Below are positions 1 through 7,630 of a stretch of 54,805 nucleotides of DNA, one piece after another. Source of the stretch: Candidatus Melainabacteria bacterium (GTDB lineage: Bacteria > Cyanobacteriota > Vampirovibrionia > Obscuribacterales > Obscuribacteraceae); assembly GCA_003153555.1 (NCBI GenBank), contig PLZS01000034.1, forward strand, positions 56,774-111,578, given 5' to 3'. The position numbers were made by a program, and so were the translations under genes. Below the pieces are notes generated by a model. That model was given only the letters and a program-made list of their open reading frames with translations. It was not told the DNA's origin and ran no database searches. Numbering within the stretch: the first letter of the stretch is position 1; every line of letters starts with the position of its first letter.

Positions 1-242
1 GGGGTACTGGCAACCCTTCTCAGTAATCATGGGCTGGCTCTATTACTGTAAAAAGCTTAAAGACATAAGGCCTTTAGTACCTTGCAAATAGAGTAGATAC
101 GCTCTACCATTACCGGAACGATGACAAAAGGACCACTTGTAGTGGCGCAAGTTCGCTTCGTTAAGCGCTTTCACAAGCAAGTCCTGCTTCCATCGATTGT
201 ATATACAAACATTTTAAGACCTACATACGAGGTTCACGAGCT
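1..242. other. Leader region upstream of ftsZ
   Basis: No convincing coding region is seen. A perfect 12-bp palindrome, TTGTATATACAA, lies at 197-208, about 35 bases before the ftsZ start, and could be part of a promoter or an operator. A ribosome-binding site (GAGGT, 229-233) sits 9 bases before the GTG start of ftsZ. No ftsA or ftsQ remnant is visible, so ftsZ may be transcribed from here on its own, but the window begins too close to be sure. Confidence 0.4.
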
Positions 243-1400
243 GTGCTTGACCGATCGGAAAAAACCGACAAGAACAACAGATTGGATGTAAAAGCCAACA
301 TCAAAGTAATTGGCGTCGGCGGTGCTGGCTCCAACGCAACTAATAGGATGATTGCGGCCGGGTTGAATGGAGTTGAGTTTTGGTCTTGCAATACAGATGC
401 TCAGGCTCTCGATCTGGCGTCTGCAAAAAACCGATTGCAGATCGGAAGCAAGTTAACTCGGGGACTCGGAGCCGGCGGCAATCCAAGCATTGGCACCAAA
501 GCAGCGGAAGAAAGTCGCGAAGAGATCGCAGCAGCACTGCAAGGCGCTGACATGGTTTTCATCGCAGCTGGCATGGGTGGTGGTACCGGAACCGGTGCTG
601 CACCAATCGTTGCTGAAATTGCCAGAGAGCAAGGTGCACTGACAGTAGGTGTAGTTTCTCGACCATTTCTTTTCGAAGGCAAACGCCGCAGCAATCAAGC
701 TGACCATGGCATCAACGAAATCAAGTCACGCGTCGATACACTAATCGTTATTCCAAACCAACGATTGCTCGAAGTTGTTGACCATCGCGCTTCCATGCAA
801 GAAGCATTCGTCGAAGCTGACAAAGTATTGATGCAAGGCGTGCAGGGTATCTCAGATATCATCACAGTGCCTGGTTTGATCAACGTCGACTTTGCCGACG
901 TCAAAGCGGTCATGCAAACAGCCGGGTCAGCATTGATGGGCGTAGGCAGAGCAACTGGTGAAGGCAGAGCTGTAGAAGCGGCTCGCAATGCCATCAACAG
1001 CCCACTGCTCGAGACGACCATAGATGGTGCCTCTGGAGTAATCTTCAGCGTTACCGGTGGACCAGACCTGACATTGCACGAAGTACAAGAAGCTGCCAAC
1101 GTGATCTACTCCGCGGTTTCCGACGATGCCAATATCATCTTCGGTGCTGTTCTCGATGATAGATTGCACGGCGAAGTGCTGATCACAGTGATCGCCACTG
1201 GCTTCGACATGGTTTCACAAAACCCGCCCTTTCCCAGGCAATCACAGGTAGCAACACCACCTGTGGTTAGACAACAAATTCCACAAGACCGTCCTCCAGC
1301 TGCGAGCAACACCAACGCCACCGGTAAGGATGAATACAAGAAGATCGCCAGCGATCTTCTCGATATTCCGGAATTTTTGAGAGCACGAAACGGGCGCTAA
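243..1400 (+). CDS. ftsZ: Cell division GTPase FtsZ
   Basis: Tubulin-like GTPase that polymerises into the cytokinetic Z ring under the membrane at mid-cell. The 385-residue product has the N-terminal nucleotide-binding start ([11 protein letters not shown], near residue 22), the tubulin signature GGGTGTG at residues 112-118 and the T7 synergy loop with NVDFADV at about 214-220. A Pro/Gln-rich linker follows, and the conserved C-terminal peptide ([10 protein letters not shown]) would bind partners such as FtsA or ZipA-like anchors. The start is GTG, supported by GAGGT 9 bases upstream. The length is normal for the family. The next gene is mtnA, so the typical dcw neighbours are not on the downstream side. 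Identification is essentially certain from the motifs. Confidence 0.98.
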   Translation: MLDRSEKTDKNNRLDVKANIKVIGVGGAGSNATNRMIAAGLNGVEFWSCNTDAQALDLASAKNRLQIGSKLTRGLGAGGNPSIGTKAAEESREEIAAALQGADMVFIAAGMGGGTGTGAAPIVAEIAREQGALTVGVVSRPFLFEGKRRSNQADHGINEIKSRVDTLIVIPNQRLLEVVDHRASMQEAFVEADKVLMQGVQGISDIITVPGLINVDFADVKAVMQTAGSALMGVGRATGEGRAVEAARNAINSPLLETTIDGASGVIFSVTGGPDLTLHEVQEAANVIYSAVSDDANIIFGAVLDDRLHGEVLITVIATGFDMVSQNPPFPRQSQVATPPVVRQQIPQDRPPAASNTNATGKDEYKKIASDLLDIPEFLRARNGR

Positions 1401-1434
1401 GTCCGAATCGGATCAATACTCAGTAAAATAATTG

Positions 1435-1466
1435 ATGGCGCTGTAAGCTTTTGCTCGCAGCGCCAT
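1435..1466 (+). terminator. Inverted repeat after ftsZ
   Basis: Nine-base arms ATGGCGCTG (1435-1443) and CAGCGCCAT (1458-1466) are perfectly complementary with a 14-base loop. No strong T-run follows, so it may be a weak terminator or an RNA-stabilising hairpin at the ftsZ 3' end. Confidence 0.45.
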
Positions 1467-1514
1467 TGTCCTAGGATATCCTTTTAAGCACTAGACGTTA
1501 ATGCCGAGACAACC

Positions 1515-2612
1515 ATGACAGTTAAATCGTCCGAGCAGCTTGATATCGGTGTTTTGCCTCTAACTCTAGACGGCGAAAAAATAATGCTGGTCGACCAACG
1601 ACATTTGCCAAACAAGTTTGAGATGTTTGATGCGACATCGTTAGATGACATGTGTTTTGCGATCACTGACATGGTTGTCAGAGGCGCGCCTTCAATCGGA
1701 GTTGCAGCTGCATTCGGTCTAGCATCAGAAGCGATCAGGTTGAGTAAAACCAGCCGCAACAAAGTTGACTTTTTAAAACGGTTGAACGACGCTCGCTTGC
1801 GTTTGCAACAGACTCGGCCTACGGCAGTCAATCTGCGTTGGGCCACTGACAAATTATTCGACGAAGTGAAAGAGAAGAGCACAACGTATCCAGATGTTCA
1901 CACCATGGCGGCAACTGCCATGGATTGCGCAAAAAGAATATTCGAAGAGCATATCGACACCAACCGCATTCTTAGTGAGTTTGGCGCCGAGCTAATCCAA
2001 CCTGACTCGGCGATCATGACGCACTGCAATGCTGGTTCACTGGCCACGTGTGGATGGGGCACCGCTCTTGGTGTCATTCGTTCGGCCGCTAAGAATGGAT
2101 TGAATCCTTCAGTCTACGTCGACGAAACAAGACCCCGCAATCAAGGCTCCAAGCTGACAGTATGGGAACTGCATCAGGACAAAATCCCGGCCACATTAGT
2201 TTGTGATTCGATGTCTGGTCATTTGATGTCCGCTGGCAAAGTGCAAATAGTCATTACCGGCGCCGATCGCATCGCAGCAAATGGGGATTCGGCAAACAAG
2301 ATTGGCACCTATAATTTGGCTGTTGTTGCCAATTACCACGACGTGCCCTTCTATATCGCTGCACCTATATCCACCATCGACGCGAGCATTCAAACAGGCG
2401 AAAGTATTCCAATAGAGGAACGTCATTCCTCTGAAGTCACCAGTTTTGGTGGCGTCAGCACAAGCATGGAAGGTGTGAAGGTCTACAATCCCGCTTTCGA
2501 TGTCACGCCAGCAAAACTAATTGCCGGCATCATCACGGAGTGCGGCGTGCTTCGTCCACCTTATCTGGAATCAATTGCCCTTGCCCTTAAACAAAAAGAT
2601 GCAAGTCATTGA
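1515..2612 (+). CDS. mtnA: S-methyl-5-thioribose-1-phosphate isomerase MtnA
   Basis: Converts 5-methylthioribose-1-phosphate to 5-methylthioribulose-1-phosphate in the methionine salvage pathway; cytosolic, in the eIF-2B alpha/beta/delta-like fold. The 365-residue protein carries the family motifs RGAPSIGVAAAFG (about 56-68), RPTAVNLRWA (101-110), THCNAGSLAT (169-178) and TGADRIAANGD (248-258). The expected catalytic cysteine is C171 and the aspartate D251. VDETRPRNQG (202-211) is also typical. The length is close to the usual 340-370. It follows ftsZ by 114 bases, beyond a hairpin, so it is probably a separate unit. No other mtn genes are visible nearby. The eIF2B-like ribose-1,5-bisphosphate isomerases are relatives, but the combined motifs favour MtnA. 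Confidence 0.93.
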   Translation: MTVKSSEQLDIGVLPLTLDGEKIMLVDQRHLPNKFEMFDATSLDDMCFAITDMVVRGAPSIGVAAAFGLASEAIRLSKTSRNKVDFLKRLNDARLRLQQTRPTAVNLRWATDKLFDEVKEKSTTYPDVHTMAATAMDCAKRIFEEHIDTNRILSEFGAELIQPDSAIMTHCNAGSLATCGWGTALGVIRSAAKNGLNPSVYVDETRPRNQGSKLTVWELHQDKIPATLVCDSMSGHLMSAGKVQIVITGADRIAANGDSANKIGTYNLAVVANYHDVPFYIAAPISTIDASIQTGESIPIEERHSSEVTSFGGVSTSMEGVKVYNPAFDVTPAKLIAGIITECGVLRPPYLESIALALKQKDASH

Positions 2613-2708
2613 TCGCCAATGGCTTGGGACTATCCAAGGAGCGCTGCTTGAGCCGTACAGTTGAAGTTGCGATAAACTAAAATCGTAACCTTGAGAAGGA
2701 AGTTGACG

Positions 2709-3266
2709 ATGAGACATATCGAATTATCTGAGGATAGTCTAGGCACACTAGTGGGGTCTATCTCAGGAGGTCGATGCAGCAGCAAACTGCTCGATTTAAG
2801 CAAATTGCTCCTTGTTACTTTGATCTGTGTAGCAGCAATCAGCAATGGTCAAGCAAATGCGGCGCCAACTGCCGCGCCAGTCAAGGCCAAAACGGGCACA
2901 ACGGTTACCAAGACAGGCTCGAACCTAGTTTCAACTACAACAGAAATGAAAGCAGCGTCTTATAATGCAAAGGCGCTTCACAGGCTCGATTTCAAGGTAG
3001 TGGGTAAGAGCTGCGCCGTCTGCCTCTTAAATATTCAGAAACGAGTTAGCACCGTACCAGGTGCCATAAAGGCGGCAGTGCAATTGCAATCTCCATACGC
3101 GGCTGTAATTCTCTTTGATTCATCAAAGACTAATCAGAAAATATTGCTGGACAAAGCAAAAGAAGGGCTCCCAGAGGTCAAGTTCGAAGCTATCGAAGAT
3201 ACCGCTATCGAGAAGCTGCCTAACGTATTGGTGCCAAAAATTGGCAATACAGTCTTGACCAATTAG
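2709..3266 (+). CDS. Secreted HMA-like protein with CxxC motif
   Basis: A 185-residue exported protein of unknown role. I chose the ATG at 2709 because AGAAGGA (2694-2700) sits 8 bases upstream; an in-frame TTG at 2691 would overlap that site. A hydrophobic stretch (about residues 28-46, ending in an Ala-rich cleavage-like region) suggests a signal peptide or anchor. A Thr/Ala-rich linker follows. The C-terminal part reads like a heavy-metal-associated ferredoxin-like fold: a first strand LDFKVVGKSC, the pair CAVC, a helix, a second strand with PGAIKAAVQL and a later helix. This is the pattern of copper or mercury carriers, though the canonical GMTCxxC is altered to GKSCAVC. It might instead be a redox protein. 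Metal identity cannot be read from sequence. Confidence 0.6.
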   Translation: MRHIELSEDSLGTLVGSISGGRCSSKLLDLSKLLLVTLICVAAISNGQANAAPTAAPVKAKTGTTVTKTGSNLVSTTTEMKAASYNAKALHRLDFKVVGKSCAVCLLNIQKRVSTVPGAIKAAVQLQSPYAAVILFDSSKTNQKILLDKAKEGLPEVKFEAIEDTAIEKLPNVLVPKIGNTVLTN

Positions 3267-3321
3267 AAGTTGGCTTAAGTGGAACGGCTTCGCCGCGCCT
3301 CATCTCATCATGTCAAAGAAA

Positions 3322-3750
3322 TTAGGGCAGTTCGCCTACGATTGGCTCGGTGGCCTGCGCATTGAAAGCGACAGCTGAATTACCGATGAATGGAACGGGC
3401 ACCGGCAACGTACAGGTGATCGTCGTTTTGCAAGTGACCATGCCAGGATTGGCCGCGTTATAAATAGGATATCCGCTTGGGTTAAAAGGAGCCTTAGTCA
3501 GCAGATTAGAACTTTTCTGATTTGTATATACGTTCTGGGCAGCTGTATTTGCAAGCGGACCAGCAGGGTGTTCAGCCGCTGCTCTAGCGCATGCTTTTGC
3601 CAATTTGTCGTTTTCAGTTTGAGCTACAACCATGGCAGCAACATCTACTAAAAATAAAACGATCGGGATAAGTAAAATTAGACCAGCAGCCGTTTCAACA
3701 ATACTGCTGCCCTTTTTACGTCTAGAACTAGCGAGCGCGATCGTGGACAT
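3322..3750 (-). CDS. TadE/TadG-like pseudopilin-type protein
   Basis: Small membrane-anchored protein of about 142 residues. The N-terminus has a basic segment with RRKKGSSIVET, then a hydrophobic helix of about 20 residues. The Gly-Ser...Glu pattern directly before the helix is the hallmark of TadE/TadG-like minor pilins of Flp/Tad systems. The remaining periplasmic part is Asn/Pro/Thr-rich with two cysteines. An ATG at 3759 is possible, but its Shine-Dalgarno GAGGT would be only one base away. The ATG at 3750 places GAGGT at about 10 bases, so I prefer it. It is the second gene of a two-gene unit with the upstream TadE-like gene. No ATPase, TadB/TadC or prepilin peptidase is nearby, so the machine must be encoded elsewhere if it exists. 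Confidence 0.65.
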   Translation of the reverse strand: MSTIALASSRRKKGSSIVETAAGLILLIPIVLFLVDVAAMVVAQTENDKLAKACARAAAEHPAGPLANTAAQNVYTNQKSSNLLTKAPFNPSGYPIYNAANPGMVTCKTTITCTLPVPVPFIGNSAVAFNAQATEPIVGELP

Positions 3751-3776
3751 TTCCCTCATTACCTCATGATCAAAGT

Positions 3777-4238
3777 CTATTGGATGCCCTTCTCTTCCTG
3801 TGGTCTTTCAGCAGAGTATGTGAAGGAAACTGGAACATTCAGTCCTTCGACGTTCATAAAAAATGGAATCGGCAAAAAAGGTTTCACCACAACTGTAGTT
3901 GTGACCGTGACTGATACTGGCGGCGCTGCTGGGGTCGGGGGGTTAACCGGGTTGAACACTATTACGTTGGTAGCAGTGGTCGCGCCTATGAACTTAGCTA
4001 GCCCCGTTCCGGCCCAGGCGTCGGTCGCAGATTGAGCAGCAATCACCGAGTCAGTTATGGGGTTTCGGCAAGCAACTTCCCGAACCACTAGGTGATTACA
4101 ATACCAGCCCGCGGCATAGGCAAGTCCGAGATAGAGCAGGTCGAGCATTGGAATTAGAATGACGACAAAAATGACAAGTAATGCCGGAGCCAATTCGACG
4201 GTCCCAGAACCACCCTTCTTGTTTCGGTAAAACTTCAT
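3777..4238 (-). CDS. TadE-like pseudopilin-type protein
   Basis: Membrane-anchored protein of about 153 residues, first of a pair. The basic N-terminus with KKGGSGTVELAPALL resembles the TadE signature, with a processing-like Gly-Ser followed by Glu five residues on, then a hydrophobic helix. The rest is a periplasmic beta-rich region with a Pro/Thr/Val-rich segment. The ATG at 4238 has GGGAG at about the right distance; a GTG at 4250 lies within that ribosome-binding site and is less likely. The downstream partner begins within about 30 bases. The two proteins share only the N-terminal architecture, as expected for TadE/TadF/TadG-type minor pilins. Function is inferred from architecture only. 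Confidence 0.65.
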   Translation of the reverse strand: MKFYRNKKGGSGTVELAPALLVIFVVILIPMLDLLYLGLAYAAGWYCNHLVVREVACRNPITDSVIAAQSATDAWAGTGLAKFIGATTATNVIVFNPVNPPTPAAPPVSVTVTTTVVVKPFLPIPFFMNVEGLNVPVSFTYSAERPQEEKGIQ

Positions 4239-4496
4239 CTGCACTCCCACCGATTGTCTTAAATTGCTCTGTCACGGGTTACCGGTTTGCTCCGTTCATC
4301 CTCAAAAGAGCTCTCAAGCTTCTTAAGATGTGAAGAAATCTAAAGGTATTTTCATTATACCCAGGGCAAATGGGGTTAAGCACCTCAGCTGGATCACGAC
4401 GTCAAACAAACGACTGTATCTGCAACGTGGCAAGAGGCTAGAATTGGGTCCTGTTTGTGGACTGTCCGCTGGTCCCCGTACCGTTTATTAACGTAT

Positions 4497-4502
4497 TATA
4501 AT
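4497..4502 (+). promoter_or_regulatory. Possible -10 box upstream of TPR gene
   Basis: A perfect TATAAT lies about 32 bases before the TTG start of the TPR gene. No good TTGACA-like -35 box is found at 16-18 bases, so this is a tentative promoter element. Confidence 0.25.
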
Positions 4503-4533
4503 TAAGCTCGACACTGAGAACAAGAGACCACCC

Positions 4534-5787
4534 TTGAGACATAACAATTTTCAATTCCGCGCCATTCTCCTTTCATTCGTGGCAGCAGCTTTTTGCGCCT
4601 ATCCAGTCTTTAGTCAGAACGCGACCTCAAGCGGCGAATCTTTGACCAAGATTCTGAAAGACAACGAGACAAAACGCCCAACAGAAGCAACGATAACTCA
4701 GATTCAAGCAATACTGGACAAAGATCCGAAGAATTATTACGCCCGCTTAGTTATGGGTAACACCCTCGATCGAGTTGGACTACCGATGCAAGCGATCGAA
4801 CAATATCAGTTAGCGGTGCAATATGGACCTAACAGTCCTAAGGCGATCATCGAGTTGGTCAAAGCGCAAATCAGCGTTGGTCAGAAAGAAGCAGCGATGC
4901 GGCTCTTGCAAGAAGCGAACAAAAGATTTCCTGACGATCCCGAAATAACATATTGGGTCGGAAATTATTATCTCGCCAAACGTGATCTCAAAGCGGCAGC
5001 GGAAAATTTCAACAAGGCGCAAAAAGGTGGCCGCAAAATTTTCGGCATGGCCACCGCGCGAGCAGAGATGATGACAATGCTGAGAAATTGGGAACAGGCG
5101 ATCGTGCTTGCCAACCTGGAGTTGGCAGATAATCCCAATTATCCGCTCGCTAACGCAGTTAAAGGTGTGGCATTGTTCAACCTGCACAAATTCAAAGAGG
5201 CAAACCCCTATTTGAAAATAGCCTTCGCAAATTTTCCGTTGAAACAAGATTACGCAAAAGAATATGCAGAGACATGTTTGTTTTTCGACAACACCAAGGC
5301 AGCGTTGGAACCAGCGATGGTGGCAGTCGCAGTCTTCAGCAGCAATCACATGAGTGTGGATGCTGAATCCAAGTGGTTACTTAATTACATCATCTCGCGA
5401 TTGCCGTTCAGTTATGTCAAAGAGCAAGTGCCCATTATCATGGACAAAATTGAAAAACCAATCAACAATGCGCCGATGCACTTAGCTTTCGGTGAGATCT
5501 TTGACACCAACGGTTATCACGATTTAGCCGTCACCCAGTTTTATCGCTCTTATCAACTTAATCCTTCTCAAGCTTCCGTCGCTTACAAATTAGCCAATGA
5601 TTTGGAATTGTATTTTCAAAAATATGATGATGCGATCATTTACCTATCGAAAGCACACGCCCTAAGTCCAAATGACTCAGAGATTGCAGACAGATTGGAA
5701 AGGCTGCAAAACAGGCTACCCGGGCGCAAGGCTGATTTGGCATGGCAGCTAAAAGACTTACTGAGATCACAACGTTCTCCGATCTAA
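4534..5787 (+). CDS. Secreted TPR-repeat protein
   Basis: A 417-residue protein with a signal peptide: a basic start, a hydrophobic core around residues 10-26 and an Ala/Ser cleavage region. It is followed by tetratricopeptide repeats over most of its length, for example the helices with ALDKDPKNYYARLVMGN-like and YGPNSPKAIIELVKAQ-like spacing, and a C-terminal pair (DLAVTQFYRSYQLNPSQ, DDAIIYLSKAHALSPND). TPRs act as protein-binding scaffolds; the partner is unknown. The start is TTG, with a weak purine-rich AAGAGA upstream. The next gene, a Rieske oxygenase, begins 22 bases downstream on the same strand, so they are probably cotranscribed. No enzymatic motif is visible. Confidence 0.8.
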   Translation: MRHNNFQFRAILLSFVAAAFCAYPVFSQNATSSGESLTKILKDNETKRPTEATITQIQAILDKDPKNYYARLVMGNTLDRVGLPMQAIEQYQLAVQYGPNSPKAIIELVKAQISVGQKEAAMRLLQEANKRFPDDPEITYWVGNYYLAKRDLKAAAENFNKAQKGGRKIFGMATARAEMMTMLRNWEQAIVLANLELADNPNYPLANAVKGVALFNLHKFKEANPYLKIAFANFPLKQDYAKEYAETCLFFDNTKAALEPAMVAVAVFSSNHMSVDAESKWLLNYIISRLPFSYVKEQVPIIMDKIEKPINNAPMHLAFGEIFDTNGYHDLAVTQFYRSYQLNPSQASVAYKLANDLELYFQKYDDAIIYLSKAHALSPNDSEIADRLERLQNRLPGRKADLAWQLKDLLRSQRSPI

Positions 5788-5809
5788 GCGGGCGAACATC
5801 GGAGTATGC

Positions 5810-6901
5810 GTGCTAGAACAAAAAGATATTCGTGCCGCTTACACAATATCGTCTGATTTCTATCGAAACGAAAAATTTTTTGCTCTCGTGAAAGAGAATA
5901 TTTTCGCTCGCAGTTGGCAATTCATTACCGACAGTGGTCGACTGAAAGCGCCAGGACATGCGCTTCCGGTCACTATGCTGGATGGATTTTTGACCGAACC
6001 AATATTACTCACTCGTGACACCAACGATGAGCTACATTGCCTCTCCAATGTCTGTACGCACCGGGGCAATCTAATCGCGGAAGGCGAATGTCATGTCAAC
6101 TCTTTGCGCTGCCGGTATCACGGAAGACGTTTTAGTCTGGATGGTTCTTTTGCATCGGCACCAGGGTTCGAGGATGCAACTAACTTTCCATCAAAAACTG
6201 ACGATTTGCCTAGCGTGCCTTTTGCACAGTGGAAAACAATGTTGTTCGCAAACGCTTCTACCAGCGACCAAATTTTTGCATTTCCTGAACTGATCGAAGA
6301 AATGGATCGACGAGTCGGTTGGTTGCCGCTGGATAGCTTCATTTTTGACCAGACTGGATCGCGAGAATACCTCGTCAAAGCTAACTGGGCGCTCTATTGT
6401 GAGAACTATCTGGAAGGCATGCATATTCCATATGTTCATCCGGATCTTGCCACCGCCCTTGATATCAAAGATTATCGATCTGAGATTTTCAAATACTCCA
6501 ATCTACAAGTTGGTATCGCATCCAGTGCACAAGAGTGTTTCGAATTACCTGAATCGTCTCCAGATTATGGCTCTCGAATTGGCGGATATTATTTTTGGTT
6601 ATTTCCAAACATGATGTTCAATTTCTACCCGTGGGGCTTGTCGATCAATGTCGTACAACCTCTGGGTCAGGAGTTAACCAAAGTGCAGTTTCTGTCTTAT
6701 GTTTGGGATGCTTCTAAACTGGCTCTGGGAGCTGGAGCAGGTCTTGATCGCGTGGAAAGAGAGGATGAAGAGATCGTCGAGAAAGTCCAAAAAGGCGTAA
6801 AGTCCCGCTTTTATAAAAGAGGACGCTATGCACCGAGATGGGAAAAAGGCGTCAGCCATTTCCACGAATTATTGAAACTCTACGTCCCAGAAATCGAATA
6901 G
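5810..6901 (+). CDS. Rieske non-heme iron oxygenase, alpha-subunit type
   Basis: A 363-residue predicted aromatic-ring-hydroxylating or choline-monooxygenase-like oxygenase. The N-terminal Rieske [2Fe-2S] site is complete: C82-x-H84 (VCTHRGN) and C101-x-x-H104 (CRYHGRRF). The catalytic domain has the mononuclear iron pattern NWALYCENYLEGMHIPYVH with histidines 205 and 210. A C-terminal acidic segment (EREDEEIVEKVQKG) fits the region of the third ligand. Electrons would come from a ferredoxin reductase not found nearby. The substrate cannot be read; relatives act on aromatics, choline, betaines or carnitine. The start is GTG with GGAG 5 bases upstream, 22 bases after the TPR gene. The length is typical for single-subunit members. 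Confidence 0.85.
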   Translation: MLEQKDIRAAYTISSDFYRNEKFFALVKENIFARSWQFITDSGRLKAPGHALPVTMLDGFLTEPILLTRDTNDELHCLSNVCTHRGNLIAEGECHVNSLRCRYHGRRFSLDGSFASAPGFEDATNFPSKTDDLPSVPFAQWKTMLFANASTSDQIFAFPELIEEMDRRVGWLPLDSFIFDQTGSREYLVKANWALYCENYLEGMHIPYVHPDLATALDIKDYRSEIFKYSNLQVGIASSAQECFELPESSPDYGSRIGGYYFWLFPNMMFNFYPWGLSINVVQPLGQELTKVQFLSYVWDASKLALGAGAGLDRVEREDEEIVEKVQKGVKSRFYKRGRYAPRWEKGVSHFHELLKLYVPEIE

Positions 6902-6954
6902 CGAGCTGCTCAGCCGAAAGGCACTACAAGCGACGGAGCGGTTAAAAGAAGGAA

Positions 6955-7419
6955 TTAGGCACCAGTCTGAATCGCGTTGTATTCAGAATTATGCAAAACC
7001 ATATCTTTCAATTGACTATCAATCTGCTTGATTTCAGCTGGATTAGCCTTAGCTTTCAGGTTGGCATAAAATTTCTTGGAGAAGGTAATGTGTTCTTCGA
7101 TCACTCTCAAGAGATTCGACAAATACTCCTCATAGCCAGGCTCGTCAACGTGCACCATGACAAGCTGTCCAATTTCTTCTTCGACTTTTGCTCTATCCAC
7201 CTGACACTCTTGCATCAGGGGTATTAGGTCTTCTGTCTTAGTCAAATTGTGGAGCAAAATAGTTTGTTGCTTTTTCAAGTGACCCATAATGGCGTCGCAG
7301 ACTACCTTTACGCGATCAAAGACTTTTTCGCGAGACCAAACAGTATAGTTGTCAGTCAGTTCGATTAACTTCTCTTCGATATCTTTATGCTCTGCTACCA
7401 AATATTCAAAAATGTCCAT
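6955..7419 (-). CDS. Hemerythrin-like protein with altered metal site
   Basis: A 154-residue, all-helical protein. The ATG at 7419 is chosen because AGAGGT lies 7-8 bases upstream; longer in-frame starts (to 7479) lack this. The pattern of histidines (H11 in AEHKDIEEKL, H47 in MGHLKKQQ, H90, H110 in EEHITFSKKF) matches the four-helix hemerythrin HHE fold. However, the acidic residues of both HxxxE pairs are replaced: Q51 after H47 and S114 after H110. A normal di-iron-oxo centre therefore looks unlikely, and it may bind another metal or none. It stands alone between the Rieske gene (convergent) and a glycosyltransferase (divergent). A second, more canonical hemerythrin lies at 11362-11904. 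Confidence 0.6.
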   Translation of the reverse strand: MDIFEYLVAEHKDIEEKLIELTDNYTVWSREKVFDRVKVVCDAIMGHLKKQQTILLHNLTKTEDLIPLMQECQVDRAKVEEEIGQLVMVHVDEPGYEEYLSNLLRVIEEHITFSKKFYANLKAKANPAEIKQIDSQLKDMVLHNSEYNAIQTGA

Positions 7420-7561
7420 GGTTCGAACCTCTTTACTGTTGCGTTCCTTGCGACGGAAGAACGGCTCAGTTAGTTTCAATATTTCAGCTCATCAATAAAA
7501 TGAAATAGTTCGAAATGGGTCTATAGCGGGAACTGGTTTAGCGATCAGCCGTCAACGAGGA

Positions 7562-7585
7562 AGTAGATTAGTTTGCTGATCTACT
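7562..7585. promoter_or_regulatory. Inverted repeat in divergent region
   Basis: AGTAGAT (7562-7568) and ATCTACT (7579-7585) are complementary around a 10-base loop. The repeat lies between the divergent hemerythrin-like and glycosyltransferase genes, 46 bases before the latter. It could be an operator or a leader hairpin. Confidence 0.3.
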
Positions 7586-7630
7586 CCCATCCACGCCCAC
7601 GCTTTACAATCAGCGAGTTACGAACCCCAA

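Noticed and set aside
1..242. tRNA or partial upstream gene
   Set aside because: No cloverleaf-like arms and no open frame into ftsZ could be supported.
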